Positions 26,014-34,235 of a stretch of DNA of 64,000 nucleotides are shown here, one piece after another; position 1 is the first letter of the stretch; each line of letters starts with the position of its first letter. The translations under genes were made by a program, and so were the position numbers. This DNA comes from Sphingobacterium sp. BN32. Lineage in GTDB: Bacteria; Bacteroidota; Bacteroidia; Sphingobacteriales; Sphingobacteriaceae. Location of the stretch: assembly GCF_030503615.1 (NCBI RefSeq), contig NZ_CP129963.1, positions 2,728,001 through 2,792,000 of the forward strand, in the 5' to 3' direction. The notes beneath the pieces are model-generated. The model saw only the letters and a list, made by a program, of their open reading frames with translations. It had not been told where the DNA came from and ran no database searches.

Positions 26014-26044
26014 AAAAGGGGAAGCTGTAGCAGCTTCCCCTTTT
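26014..26044. terminator. Bidirectional terminator between tdk and the peroxidase gene
   Basis: Perfect 14-bp stem AAAAGGGGAAGCTG with loop TAG; A-run left, T-run right. Genes on both sides converge on it. Confidence 0.9.
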
Positions 26045-26062
26045 ATGTTATTGTTTTTTAAC

Positions 26063-26572
26063 TTAGATCTTCGATACAATCGACTCATCTAAAGGAGTCA
26101 CTTTAGAGCGATATCTATTGGTTAACTTTCCGTCTTTGTTAATCAAAAACTTCTCGAAATTCCATTTGATCTCTCCCGTGAAATCTTCGTTCTGTGCACT
26201 AGTCAGATATTTGAATAGTGGATGCGCCTTCTCGCCTTTTACATCAACCTTCTCTGAAATTAAAAAGGTGACCCCATAATTCTGCTCGCAGAACTCTTGG
26301 ATTTTCTCATTAGCGTCAAACTCCTGGCCACCAAAATTGTCCGAAGGAAAACCAATGACAACCAATTTGTCGCCATACTGCTTATGCAGTTCCTGCAATT
26401 CCTTGTATTGCTTAGTAAAACCACATTTCGAAGCCGTATTCACAATCAGCAGCTCCTTTCCCTTAAAGTCCGCTAAAGACACTTTTTTTCCGTCAATAGT
26501 ATTGAAGGAATAATCATATACACTCGGCTGTTGAAAAAGCATGGTGTACAACAAAATCATTTTTACTAGCAT
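26063..26572 (-). CDS. Glutathione peroxidase-family thiol peroxidase
   Basis: 169 residues. The cysteine version of the family: NTASKCGFTKQY (peroxidatic Cys50), GFPSDNFGGQE and WNFEKFLINKDG, giving the Cys-Gln-Trp triad. Reduces hydroperoxides, in bacteria usually with thioredoxin. The N-terminus MLVKMILLYTMLFQ is hydrophobic and could be a short export signal or anchor, so periplasmic location is possible. ATG at 26572 preferred over the adjoining GTG. Six bases downstream of the BadF kinase gene, so co-transcribed with it. Confidence 0.9.
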   Translation of the reverse strand: MLVKMILLYTMLFQQPSVYDYSFNTIDGKKVSLADFKGKELLIVNTASKCGFTKQYKELQELHKQYGDKLVVIGFPSDNFGGQEFDANEKIQEFCEQNYGVTFLISEKVDVKGEKAHPLFKYLTSAQNEDFTGEIKWNFEKFLINKDGKLTNRYRSKVTPLDESIVSKI

Positions 26573-26578
26573 CACGTT

Positions 26579-27442
26579 TTAATTAAATTCAACATTCAAT
26601 TCTCTATTGACAATGAAATGAAATATTTCTTCAATAGGGTTCTTTAATATCTTTCCTATGCGTACTCCATGCAAATTACATACCTCTCTCAGGTGAAGAT
26701 CAAAATGATAAGCAATTCCACCAACAAAATGACATTCATATTCCCAAAACTCGGGATATGTCATCACATTCGTACGAACGAACTCATCAAAACCATTGCG
26801 AAGCAAGTTGTCAATGTAGGGATGTGTCCTATTTGCAGCCATAAATTCAGCGAAAGACGCTAAATAGGCATTCGGGCGATCTCTTTGGTAAACATTCTTA
26901 ATGATAATATCTTTGGTAATCGGATGCGCCTCTTTGAATACGCGCATCAAATCCCTTGGCATCTGCTCATACAGGTACGCTGTAATCAATTGCTTGCCAA
27001 ACCATGCCCCCGATCCTTCATCTCCCAGCACATATCCGATGCCATGTACCCCTTGCTCCAAAGTATCACCGTTATAAAAACTGATATCCGAGCCGGTACC
27101 TATATTACAGATCAAACCTTTGTTATTCCCAAAAGTCGCGTAGGCCGAGCCCACCAAATCACTTTCCACAGAAATAAAAGAATTTGGGAATATCTCGGTT
27201 AGCGCATTGGAAACCAACTCTCGACGATCCGGCGTTGTACAACCGGCGCCAAAAAAATAAACCTCATTGATCTCTTTGATATAGGGAATAATTTCTTGGA
27301 CTTGACCCAGAACCGAAGCAATTTCCTTCTCGTTTACAAAAAATGGATTAAGACCTTTGGTACGAAATTGTAAGGGTTTACTATCGGGAAGATGCAACAT
27401 CCAATCTGATCGTGATGAACCACTATCTGCAACTAAAATCAT
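26579..27442 (-). CDS. BadF/BadG-family N-acetylglucosamine kinase-like protein (paralogue 2)
   Basis: 287 residues. ADSGSSRSDW at 4-13 is the phosphate-binding motif, followed by CNIGTGSDISFY and DEGSGAWFGKQLI. Collinear with the 20937 paralogue throughout and of equal length; the TKTNW of the paralogue is replaced by SRSDW. Expected to phosphorylate an amino sugar in the cytosol. First gene of a two-gene unit with the peroxidase. Confidence 0.8.
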   Translation of the reverse strand: MILVADSGSSRSDWMLHLPDSKPLQFRTKGLNPFFVNEKEIASVLGQVQEIIPYIKEINEVYFFGAGCTTPDRRELVSNALTEIFPNSFISVESDLVGSAYATFGNNKGLICNIGTGSDISFYNGDTLEQGVHGIGYVLGDEGSGAWFGKQLITAYLYEQMPRDLMRVFKEAHPITKDIIIKNVYQRDRPNAYLASFAEFMAANRTHPYIDNLLRNGFDEFVRTNVMTYPEFWEYECHFVGGIAYHFDLHLREVCNLHGVRIGKILKNPIEEIFHFIVNRELNVEFN

Positions 27443-27701
27443 ATTTTACGTAATTTCATCTCTTCCAAATATACAAATTTCGAATAATCAACCCCCATTA
27501 ACTAAACAAAACTTTCATCTAACCAACGAAACAACAATGAGGATGAAAGTTCTTGAGGATCTTTGAAAACAAACACTTTCCGCAAACATCCTCCTGCCCT
27601 GTTTTGTAATATTCTCGTGAAACAAGCGATTCTGCAAGTAAACACTTTTCTAATCCCGCCAATTGGCTATATTAGTCCTAAATAACGAAAAACCTCTAAT
27701 T

Positions 27702-30353
27702 ATGAAAAATCTAAAAGCTTCCCTATGGCTTTTACTTCTGCTTGTTGCTATATCCATTCAAACCCAAGCACAACAGATCAGCTCGCCAAAAACACATTTC
27801 GGATTCGAGATCGGCGATGATTATCAACTTGCAAATTTTGAGCAGACAGAACGATATTTTAAAAAACTGAGCGAGCAGTCTGATCGTGTTATCTACCAAT
27901 CAATCGGAAAGACAGAAGAAGGTCGCGACCAATGCATGCTCATCATCAGTTCGCCTGAAAACCTAAAGAACTTAGAAAAGTACAAGCAGATATCCTCGAA
28001 ACTCGCTCGTGCAGAGATGACGGAGCAGGAAGCGCGCAATTTATCCAAAGATGGAAAAAGTGTCGTGTGGATCGATGGAGGTCTTCACTCCACCGAAGTC
28101 GTGGGTATGCATCAGCTCATTCAAACCGCCTACCTCTTAGCTTCTGCCAAAGACGCCGAGACAGAACATATCCTACAGAACAGCATCATCCTGCTGGTAC
28201 ATGCAAACCCAGACGGGCAAGACCTGGTTTCCAACTGGTATATGCGCGAGAAAGAAGCAACAAAAAGATCGACCAGCTTAGTGCCAGTCCTGTATCAAAA
28301 ATATGCCGGACATGATAATAACCGCGACTTCTTTATGTTGAACTTAAAAGAAAGTCAGAATATGGCTCGCCAACTCTTTGTCGAATGGGTTCCGCAGATT
28401 ATGTACAATCATCATCAAACAGCACCTGCCGGTGCAGTCGTTGCCGGAGCTCCTTACCGCGACCCCTTCAACTATGTGTTCGACCCGCTACTGATGTCGG
28501 GTATTGATGCCTTAGGCGCAGCGATGTCTTCCCGCTTAAATGCAGAAAATAAGCCGGGTTATACGGCAAAAGGGGGGTCTGTATTCTCCACTTGGTATAA
28601 CGGAGGATTGAGAACAACGACTTATTTTCACAACATGATCGGCCTTTTAACCGAAATCATTGGAAACCCTACTCCCTATGACATTCCTTTGGTTCCCTCG
28701 CGCTTGATTCCCTCCAGCAATACCCAAAATCCTGTCGTTCCACAACGTTGGCACTTCCGACAGTCCATCGACTATTCTATCTCTTTAAATTATGCTGTAA
28801 TGGGCTATGCCGCGAGATACCGTGATGAGGTACTCTACAACATATACCGTATGGGGCGCAACTCAATCGAAAAAGGTAGCAAGGACACCTGGTCGCTGTC
28901 GCCAAGCAAAGTCGCCATCGTAGAACAGGCTGTACAGGATGCGCGCAAAGCGAATCCAAACGAACGCTTCCCGGATGCCAAACTGGTCAATAAGCTATAC
29001 GAAGATAAAACACTGCGCGACCCGAGGGCATACGTCATTCCATCCGACCAAGCCGACTTTAATACAGCTGTCAAGTTCCTGAATGCACTAATTGGAAACG
29101 GTATCGAAGTGATGAAAGCAACTGCAGAATTTACTGTTGCAGGAAAATCATATCCGGAAGGCTCTTTTATCGTTAAAACCAACCAAGCTTTCCGTCCGCA
29201 TATCCTGGATATGTTCGAACCACAGGATCATCCTGATGATTTTGAATATCCTGGAGGCCCTCCGATTCCACCCTACGATGCGGCGGGATGGACATTGGCT
29301 TATATCATGAACGTCAAGTTCGACCGTTTCCTGGATGATATCAACGGACCTTTCCAGAAATTAACCTTAGGTGATCCTATCATCTTAGAAAAGAAAGCCT
29401 CGGCAAAAAGCAAATTCCTAAGCCTGCCAGCAGCGAACAATGACAGCTACAAAATAGTCAACTCGCTATTGAACAATAAACAAAAGGTCTGGCGCGATCA
29501 AGACAATGGAAATTTCTATATCGCAAACAACAACAATTTATCATTAAACGTACCAAGTACAGCAATAAATGCTGTTCCAAAGAGTGCCAAAGCCCTAAAA
29601 CCTTTGCGTATCGCTTTATGGGACAGCTACGGTGGCAGCATGCCATCCGGATGGATCAGGTTCCTCATGGAACAATTCGACTATAACGCAACAGTGGTCT
29701 TCCCGCCAGATATCGACAAAGGAAATCTTAAAGAGAAATTCGACGTGATCATCCTTCCGGGAGGTGCTATCCCTCGCTTTCAAAATAATGTCGGCTCGGG
29801 CTACGGACCAAATTTCAATAACGCTGCACCTCAAAATATCCCCTCGCCATACCGCGAAAGATGGGGCCGACTGACAGCTGAGCAGTCCATCCCTGTACTG
29901 CGCGACTTTATGGAAAAAGGCGGGACAATTGTATCTATTGGCAACAGCATTGACATCGCAAAACACTTTAATTTGGGCATAACCGAAGCCCTCGTCGATG
30001 CAAATAACAAAGCCCTGCGCAGAGAGGTTTTCTATACGCCAGGCTCCGTGCTCAAGGCAAAAATCGCAAACAATCTCCCGGACACCTGGGGATACAACGC
30101 GGATATCGACGTCTACTACAGCAACTCTGCACTATTTAAAATTAACGACCCGCAAATAAAACCATTGATCTGGTTTGACAGCGACCAAGTCCTGAAAAGC
30201 GGCTGGTCATGGGGCGAAAAATATCTGAAAGACGCTGTATTAGCCTTCGACGCCAAAATCGGAAAAGGAAAACTAGTATGCTTCGGCAATGATATCACCT
30301 TCCGCGCACAAACCCACGGAACATTTAAATTTTTGTTTAATCAGCTATATTAG
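27702..30353 (+). CDS. Secreted M14-family zinc carboxypeptidase-like protein
   Basis: 883 residues from the ATG at 27702, which begins a good signal peptide (SLWLLLLLVAISIQTQAQ). An earlier in-frame start adds 13 residues that spoil it. The peptidase domain occupies about 40-400, with the zinc motif HSTEVVG (HxxE) and NNRDFFMLN and MYNHHQTAP further on. The C-terminal part (about 610-880) resembles a class I glutamine amidotransferase-like fold (LRIALWDSYGGSMPSGWIRF, VIILPGGAIP, GTIVSIGN). Such large proteins are secreted into the periplasm or beyond; substrate unknown. Monocistronic. Confidence 0.88.
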   Translation: MKNLKASLWLLLLLVAISIQTQAQQISSPKTHFGFEIGDDYQLANFEQTERYFKKLSEQSDRVIYQSIGKTEEGRDQCMLIISSPENLKNLEKYKQISSKLARAEMTEQEARNLSKDGKSVVWIDGGLHSTEVVGMHQLIQTAYLLASAKDAETEHILQNSIILLVHANPDGQDLVSNWYMREKEATKRSTSLVPVLYQKYAGHDNNRDFFMLNLKESQNMARQLFVEWVPQIMYNHHQTAPAGAVVAGAPYRDPFNYVFDPLLMSGIDALGAAMSSRLNAENKPGYTAKGGSVFSTWYNGGLRTTTYFHNMIGLLTEIIGNPTPYDIPLVPSRLIPSSNTQNPVVPQRWHFRQSIDYSISLNYAVMGYAARYRDEVLYNIYRMGRNSIEKGSKDTWSLSPSKVAIVEQAVQDARKANPNERFPDAKLVNKLYEDKTLRDPRAYVIPSDQADFNTAVKFLNALIGNGIEVMKATAEFTVAGKSYPEGSFIVKTNQAFRPHILDMFEPQDHPDDFEYPGGPPIPPYDAAGWTLAYIMNVKFDRFLDDINGPFQKLTLGDPIILEKKASAKSKFLSLPAANNDSYKIVNSLLNNKQKVWRDQDNGNFYIANNNNLSLNVPSTAINAVPKSAKALKPLRIALWDSYGGSMPSGWIRFLMEQFDYNATVVFPPDIDKGNLKEKFDVIILPGGAIPRFQNNVGSGYGPNFNNAAPQNIPSPYRERWGRLTAEQSIPVLRDFMEKGGTIVSIGNSIDIAKHFNLGITEALVDANNKALRREVFYTPGSVLKAKIANNLPDTWGYNADIDVYYSNSALFKINDPQIKPLIWFDSDQVLKSGWSWGEKYLKDAVLAFDAKIGKGKLVCFGNDITFRAQTHGTFKFLFNQLY

Positions 30354-30356
30354 AAA

Positions 30357-30391
30357 TAGTATTTAGTAGTTAGTATTTAGTATTAAGACCT
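30357..30391 (+). repeat. Five-heptad TAG array, type 2
   Basis: Five units, TAGTATT to AAGACCT, then ATG. It begins 3 bases after the peptidase stop codon. A solo right-end fragment of the palindromic element lies at about 30421-30458. Confidence 0.9.
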
Positions 30392-30491
30392 ATGTTGGCC
30401 TATATGGATTCCAAATATCCTTTCAATCCTTACGTCTTTCCTTTCTTGGTTCAAAACAATGCGAATCTCCGTCCACTCAAAACCATTGTAA

Positions 30492-30557
30492 AGCCCTTTC
30501 AAAACCCATTCACTCCCCTTTCAGACCCGCTCCGAAAGGGCTATGAAAGGGAAGTGA
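30492..30557. repeat. CCCTTTCAAA palindromic repeat, copy 2
   Basis: AGCCCTTTC/GAAAGGGCT and ATTCACTCCCCTTTCA/TGAAAGGGAAGTGAAT arms interleave around CGCTCC. Shares CCCTTTCAAA, ACCCGCT and CGGA-like loop motifs with 5016-5095, but its arms have been re-paired. Confidence 0.6.
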
Positions 30558-30582
30558 ATAGACTATAAATAAAATGTGTTTG

Positions 30583-30741
30583 CACCAAGAAAGGTAGAAA
30601 GGAAGGATAAAAGGATGAACAGGATCAGGGGTCAGGTAATGTTGGATACGTTTAGTGAAACGTCTCTACGCATTGACGTCCAATTTATGAGTGTAGAAAA
30701 CATTGATTCTGCCAATCCTTGCATCCTTTCTTTCTTGGTTC
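30583..30741 (+). repeat. Palindromic miniature element, copy D
   Basis: About 159 bp. The right end ATCCTTTCTTTCTTGGTTC (30723-30741) and the left end ACCAAGAAAGG...GGAAGGAT carry a matching A-for-G change. The 38-bp core (30644-30681) and about 40 bases after it closely match copy A. Confidence 0.82.
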
Positions 30742-30772
30742 AAAACAAACTTTTCTCAAAAAAATAAACATC

Positions 30773-30799
30773 AAAAAAAAGGGCGCCTACCGGGCGCCC
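30773..30799 (-). terminator. GGGCGCC hairpin terminator of ddl (locus D)
   Basis: GGGCGCC (30781-30787) pairs with GGCGCCC (30793-30799) over TACCG; eight T follow on the minus strand. Confidence 0.88.
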
Positions 30800-30803
30800 T
30801 ACA

Positions 30804-30838
30804 TTTCTAATATCTAAAATCTAATGTCTAACATCTAA
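30804..30838 (-). repeat. Five-heptad TAG array, type 1, encoding the ddl C-terminus
   Basis: Five units TTAGATG to TTAGAAA on the minus strand. The ddl reading frame enters the array: units 1 to 3 encode the last residues LDVRH and the TAG stop (30821-30823). Confidence 0.92.
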
Positions 30839-31834
30839 TATTGCAGCCTCAATCAGCTCACCATAGAAAGCGCTTTCTGTTCTTCCGGAAGCGCGGACTT
30901 GTTGTGGGATAAAGGATTGTGGCGTTTGGCCAGGTACCGTATTGATTTCTATAAAATAAAATTTATCCGTATTCTTTTCGATAAAGAAGTCGATACGAAC
31001 CATTCCTTTACAATTTAGACGGATATAAATTTCTCTGATCAAGCGATCTGCGCGCTCTTTCTGTTCGGTGTTTAAGTCGGCGGGTGTAATTTCTTCGGTT
31101 AAGCCCGGGGTGTATTTAGCTTCGTAATCGAAAAACTCGCGTGTTGTTCTCACTTCGGTGGCAGGCAATACTTGAAGTTCGCCTTTGGCATCGCGGTAAA
31201 TACCTTGGGAGAATTCACGCCCGGTGACAAACTCTTCGACTAGAACCTGGAAGCCCGTATTTTCCGCATCGTAAGCATTGTCTAGTGCTTGCTTCAATTC
31301 GCTCCACTCCGAAACTTTACTCATACCGATACTACTGCCGCCGGCATTTGGCTTAACGAAAAGCGGTAGGCTCAGTTTCTCGGTTACCATGTCGACAGAA
31401 ACAGCGCGATGTTCTTTAAACAACAGTACGGAGTTCGCGACATTGAGTTCTGGAATATCTTGTACGATAGCTTTAGTATATCCTTTGTTCATCGTTAAAG
31501 CCGATGTTAGGGCAGTACAAGAAGTATATGGCAGGCCAATCATATCAAAATAACCTTGCAAGCGTCCATCTTCTCCCGGTACGCCGTGTATAATGATGAA
31601 GGCTACGTCGAATTTGACTTTCTCGCCAGCAAGTTCTAAGGAAAAATCCTGTCGGTCGATCTCATGCTTCGCCCCTTGATCATCCTCATAAAACCAGCTA
31701 TCTAGAGTGATCGTAATTGGATAAACGTCATACTTATTCTTATCAATCTGACTATATACGAAGGCGGCACTTTTAAACGACACCTCGGCTTCGCCAGTGT
31801 ATCCACCTTTTACTAAAGCAACTTTTGTTTTCAT
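30821..31834 (-). CDS. ddl: D-alanine-D-alanine ligase
   Basis: 337 residues. ATP-grasp ligase making D-Ala-D-Ala for peptidoglycan. The N-terminal KVALVKGGYTGEAEVSF and IIHGVPGEDGRLQGYFD motifs, LFVKPNAGGSSIGMSKV and the Mg/product site FIEINTVPGQTP are present. The final five residues, LDVRH, are encoded within a repeat array, so the C-terminus is probably set by the repeat and not by the ancestral gene. A TATATTTG at 31852-31859 (minus) is a plausible -7 element. Confidence 0.95.
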   Translation of the reverse strand: MKTKVALVKGGYTGEAEVSFKSAAFVYSQIDKNKYDVYPITITLDSWFYEDDQGAKHEIDRQDFSLELAGEKVKFDVAFIIIHGVPGEDGRLQGYFDMIGLPYTSCTALTSALTMNKGYTKAIVQDIPELNVANSVLLFKEHRAVSVDMVTEKLSLPLFVKPNAGGSSIGMSKVSEWSELKQALDNAYDAENTGFQVLVEEFVTGREFSQGIYRDAKGELQVLPATEVRTTREFFDYEAKYTPGLTEEITPADLNTEQKERADRLIREIYIRLNCKGMVRIDFFIEKNTDKFYFIEINTVPGQTPQSFIPQQVRASGRTESAFYGELIEAAILDVRH

Positions 31835-31973
31835 AATATATTATCAAGAAGCAAATATAATTTGCGATACGAGGAAAAACGAATATTTTTGCCTTAATTA
31901 TCGCTGAGATTTCCCATGATTTTGAAAAGTGGAATTAATATTGTGATAGCAAAACATTTAAAGCAAGAGATTG

Positions 31974-32777
31974 ATGTCTAAATTCTTTTTATACTTAAGG
32001 ACGAGTACGTTTCGAAAAAACTTAATTGCTGCCTTAATTTTTATTGTTGTTCTTTTTATTGTCGTTTATTTCGGTTTGAAAATATACACCAAACATGGAG
32101 ATTCTCAGGAAGTTCCAGTTTTAAAGGGGTTACACATTAATGAGGCCTTAAAGATTTTGGACAAAGCAGGATTGGAATACGAGGTTGACTCGATCTATCA
32201 GATGGATGCAAAACCAGGCTTAGTAATCGACCAAGATCCCGATCCTAAATCGCATGTTAAGGGTGGTAGAACAATCTATTTGACTATCATTACGCAGTCT
32301 GCGCCGGAAATTGCGTTCCCAGAGATTGTTGACAAGACATTTATTGAAGCTTCTGCCATTTTGAAGAACCACTCTTTAAAAATTGCAGACACGACATATA
32401 TCAACGATATCGCTCGTGATGTCGTATTAGAGGTTAAATTCTCAGGTCAGGTGATCCAACCAGGGCGTATGGTTCCGAAGGGATCAAGAATCAGCTTGGT
32501 ATTGGGTAATGGCCGCGGAGATTCGGAAGTGGACATTCCTAATCTTGTGGGACAGTCGGTAGAAGAAGCGAAATTTGCATTGGCAGGCTTAGGATTAACA
32601 TTAGGTTCAATCTCCTTCTCTGATAACTCCCGCGATACGTTAAATGCGCGTATTGTAAGTCAAAGTCCGGATACCAGTTCGCACGTAATCTCCATCGGAA
32701 GTGCAGTACACGTAACGTTGGCAATGCCTAGTGCTGCGCCGACTACACCTGTGAATCCTACAACGCCTCAAAACTAA
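31974..32777 (+). CDS. PASTA-domain membrane protein
   Basis: 267 residues. One membrane helix (about 16-36, LIAALIFIVVLFIVVYFGLK), then three PASTA domains: about 45-110 (EVPVLKGLHINEALKILDKA), about 112-180 and about 184-253 (DIPNLVGQSVEEAKFALAGL), and a Pro/Thr tail. There is no kinase or transpeptidase domain. PASTA domains bind cell-wall fragments or act as spacers. The ATG at 31974 is preferred over the adjacent TTG. Four bases before mltG, suggesting a role in cell-wall synthesis. Confidence 0.88.
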   Translation: MSKFFLYLRTSTFRKNLIAALIFIVVLFIVVYFGLKIYTKHGDSQEVPVLKGLHINEALKILDKAGLEYEVDSIYQMDAKPGLVIDQDPDPKSHVKGGRTIYLTIITQSAPEIAFPEIVDKTFIEASAILKNHSLKIADTTYINDIARDVVLEVKFSGQVIQPGRMVPKGSRISLVLGNGRGDSEVDIPNLVGQSVEEAKFALAGLGLTLGSISFSDNSRDTLNARIVSQSPDTSSHVISIGSAVHVTLAMPSAAPTTPVNPTTPQN

Positions 32778-32781
32778 GAAT

Positions 32782-33822
32782 ATGGCAGAAAACAGAAAGA
32801 AGAATAGCGTCGTAAAGATTATATTGATTGTTATTTTAGTGGTTGGTCTTGCTGTGGCATGGATTGGCTACCAAGCCTTTATGGCACCAAGCATAGCAAC
32901 ATCCGAAGAATATTTCTATGTACATACCGACGAGCCTTACGAGAGCGTAATCAAGCGGATTGAAGAAGAGGGCATTGTAAAAAACCCTAGTTATTTCAAT
33001 TATGTAGCGAAAGCAATGGATTTACAAGATGGTATCAAAGCGGGACGATATAAGCTTTCCAAAGATTTGAGCAATCGTCGTTTCATAGGTAATCTACGTG
33101 GCGGTTATCAAGAGGCCGTTCCTTTTCGTTTTCAAAACTTACGTCTGAAGGAGAACTTTGCAGGTGCCTTAGGTAAGAACTTCGAAGCCGATTCGACGAC
33201 TTTCTTAAACCTGTTAAACAATGAGGCCTTAGCTGAGAAATATGGCTTTAACAAGGATAATTTCTTCTCGATGTTTATTCCGAATACCTATGAGATTTAT
33301 TGGAATACAAAACCGGAAGAGATCATTGACCGTTTTTCGAAAGAGTATGATAAATTCTGGAATGCAGATCGCAAAGCAAAAGCCGCAGCGTTAAATATGA
33401 CGCCGAAAGAAGTCAGCGTATTGGCATCCATTGTGAAGGGAGAAGCCCTGCATGTGGACGAGATGCCGGCAATTGCAGGTTTATACATCAATCGCCTGAA
33501 ACGAGGTATGTTATTACAAGCAGACCCTACCGTCATTTTTGCAAATAATGATTTTACCATTCGTCGCGTATTAAATAGACATTTAACGATCGACAACCCT
33601 TATAACACCTACCGTTATAAAGGACTGCCTCCCGGGCCGATTATGATGCCTAGCATCGCCTCGATCGACGCCGTCTTGAACTATAAGCAACATGAGTATA
33701 TCTACATGTGTGCGAAGGATGATTTCTCAGGTTACCACAATTTTGCAAAGACCGTTGCTGAACATCAAATTAACGCTAGAAAGTTTCAGCAAGCGCTTGA
33801 CGCAAGAAATATCAAGAAATAA
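32782..33822 (+). CDS. mltG: Endolytic murein transglycosylase MltG
   Basis: 346 residues. One N-terminal membrane anchor (about 10-32), then a LysM-like region and the YceG catalytic domain. The catalytic Glu is in ASIVKGEALHVDEMP, followed by GLYINRLKRGMLLQADPTV and NPYNTYRYKGLPPGPI. Cleaves nascent glycan strands at the inner membrane and limits their length. Located in a run with the PASTA gene upstream (4-base gap) and the thioesterase 2 bases downstream. Confidence 0.95.
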   Translation: MAENRKKNSVVKIILIVILVVGLAVAWIGYQAFMAPSIATSEEYFYVHTDEPYESVIKRIEEEGIVKNPSYFNYVAKAMDLQDGIKAGRYKLSKDLSNRRFIGNLRGGYQEAVPFRFQNLRLKENFAGALGKNFEADSTTFLNLLNNEALAEKYGFNKDNFFSMFIPNTYEIYWNTKPEEIIDRFSKEYDKFWNADRKAKAAALNMTPKEVSVLASIVKGEALHVDEMPAIAGLYINRLKRGMLLQADPTVIFANNDFTIRRVLNRHLTIDNPYNTYRYKGLPPGPIMMPSIASIDAVLNYKQHEYIYMCAKDDFSGYHNFAKTVAEHQINARKFQQALDARNIKK

Positions 33823-33824
33823 TT

Positions 33825-34235
33825 ATGTTTTCCTATAAACATCAAGTCCGCGTTCGTTATGCCGAAACGGATAACATGGGCTATGTATATTATGGCAATT
33901 ATGCCGCATACTATGAGGTGGCGCGCACCGAAATGCTGCGTAGCACAGGCATCTCTTATAAGGAGCTAGAGGATATGGGCGTTATGCTACCGGTAATTGA
34001 GCTTCATAGCCAATATATTAAAGCGGCAAAGTATGATGATTTAATCACTATTAATATTTATATTAGAGAAAAGCCAGGTATAAGGATTAAATTTGAGTAT
34101 GAGCTATTTAACGAAGAGGGCGAGTTACTAAATACGGGTTCTACACAGCTTGTTTTTGTTGATATGGAGCGGAATAGACCGTGTAGACCTCCAGCAATAT
34201 TCCAAGAGAAAATGGCTCCATTTTTTGGAGAATAA
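33825..34235 (+). CDS. YbgC/FadM-like acyl-CoA thioesterase
   Basis: 136 residues, a single hotdog domain. RYAETDNMGYVYYGNYAAYYE contains the Asp of the 4-hydroxybenzoyl-CoA thioesterase signature. Hydrolyses acyl-CoA in the cytosol; chain-length preference is unknown. The stop codon directly abuts the ATG of the next gene. Confidence 0.9.
   Translation: MFSYKHQVRVRYAETDNMGYVYYGNYAAYYEVARTEMLRSTGISYKELEDMGVMLPVIELHSQYIKAAKYDDLITINIYIREKPGIRIKFEYELFNEEGELLNTGSTQLVFVDMERNRPCRPPAIFQEKMAPFFGE

Noticed and set aside
6355..30838. Heptad arrays as CRISPR, telomere-like repeats or TRAP-type RNA-binding sites
   Set aside because: Units are 7 bp with no spacers, so not CRISPR; TTAGNNN only superficially resembles TTAGGG and the arrays are internal. 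TRAP needs about eleven (G/U)AG triplets spaced by 2-3 bases, whereas here there are five, spaced by 4.
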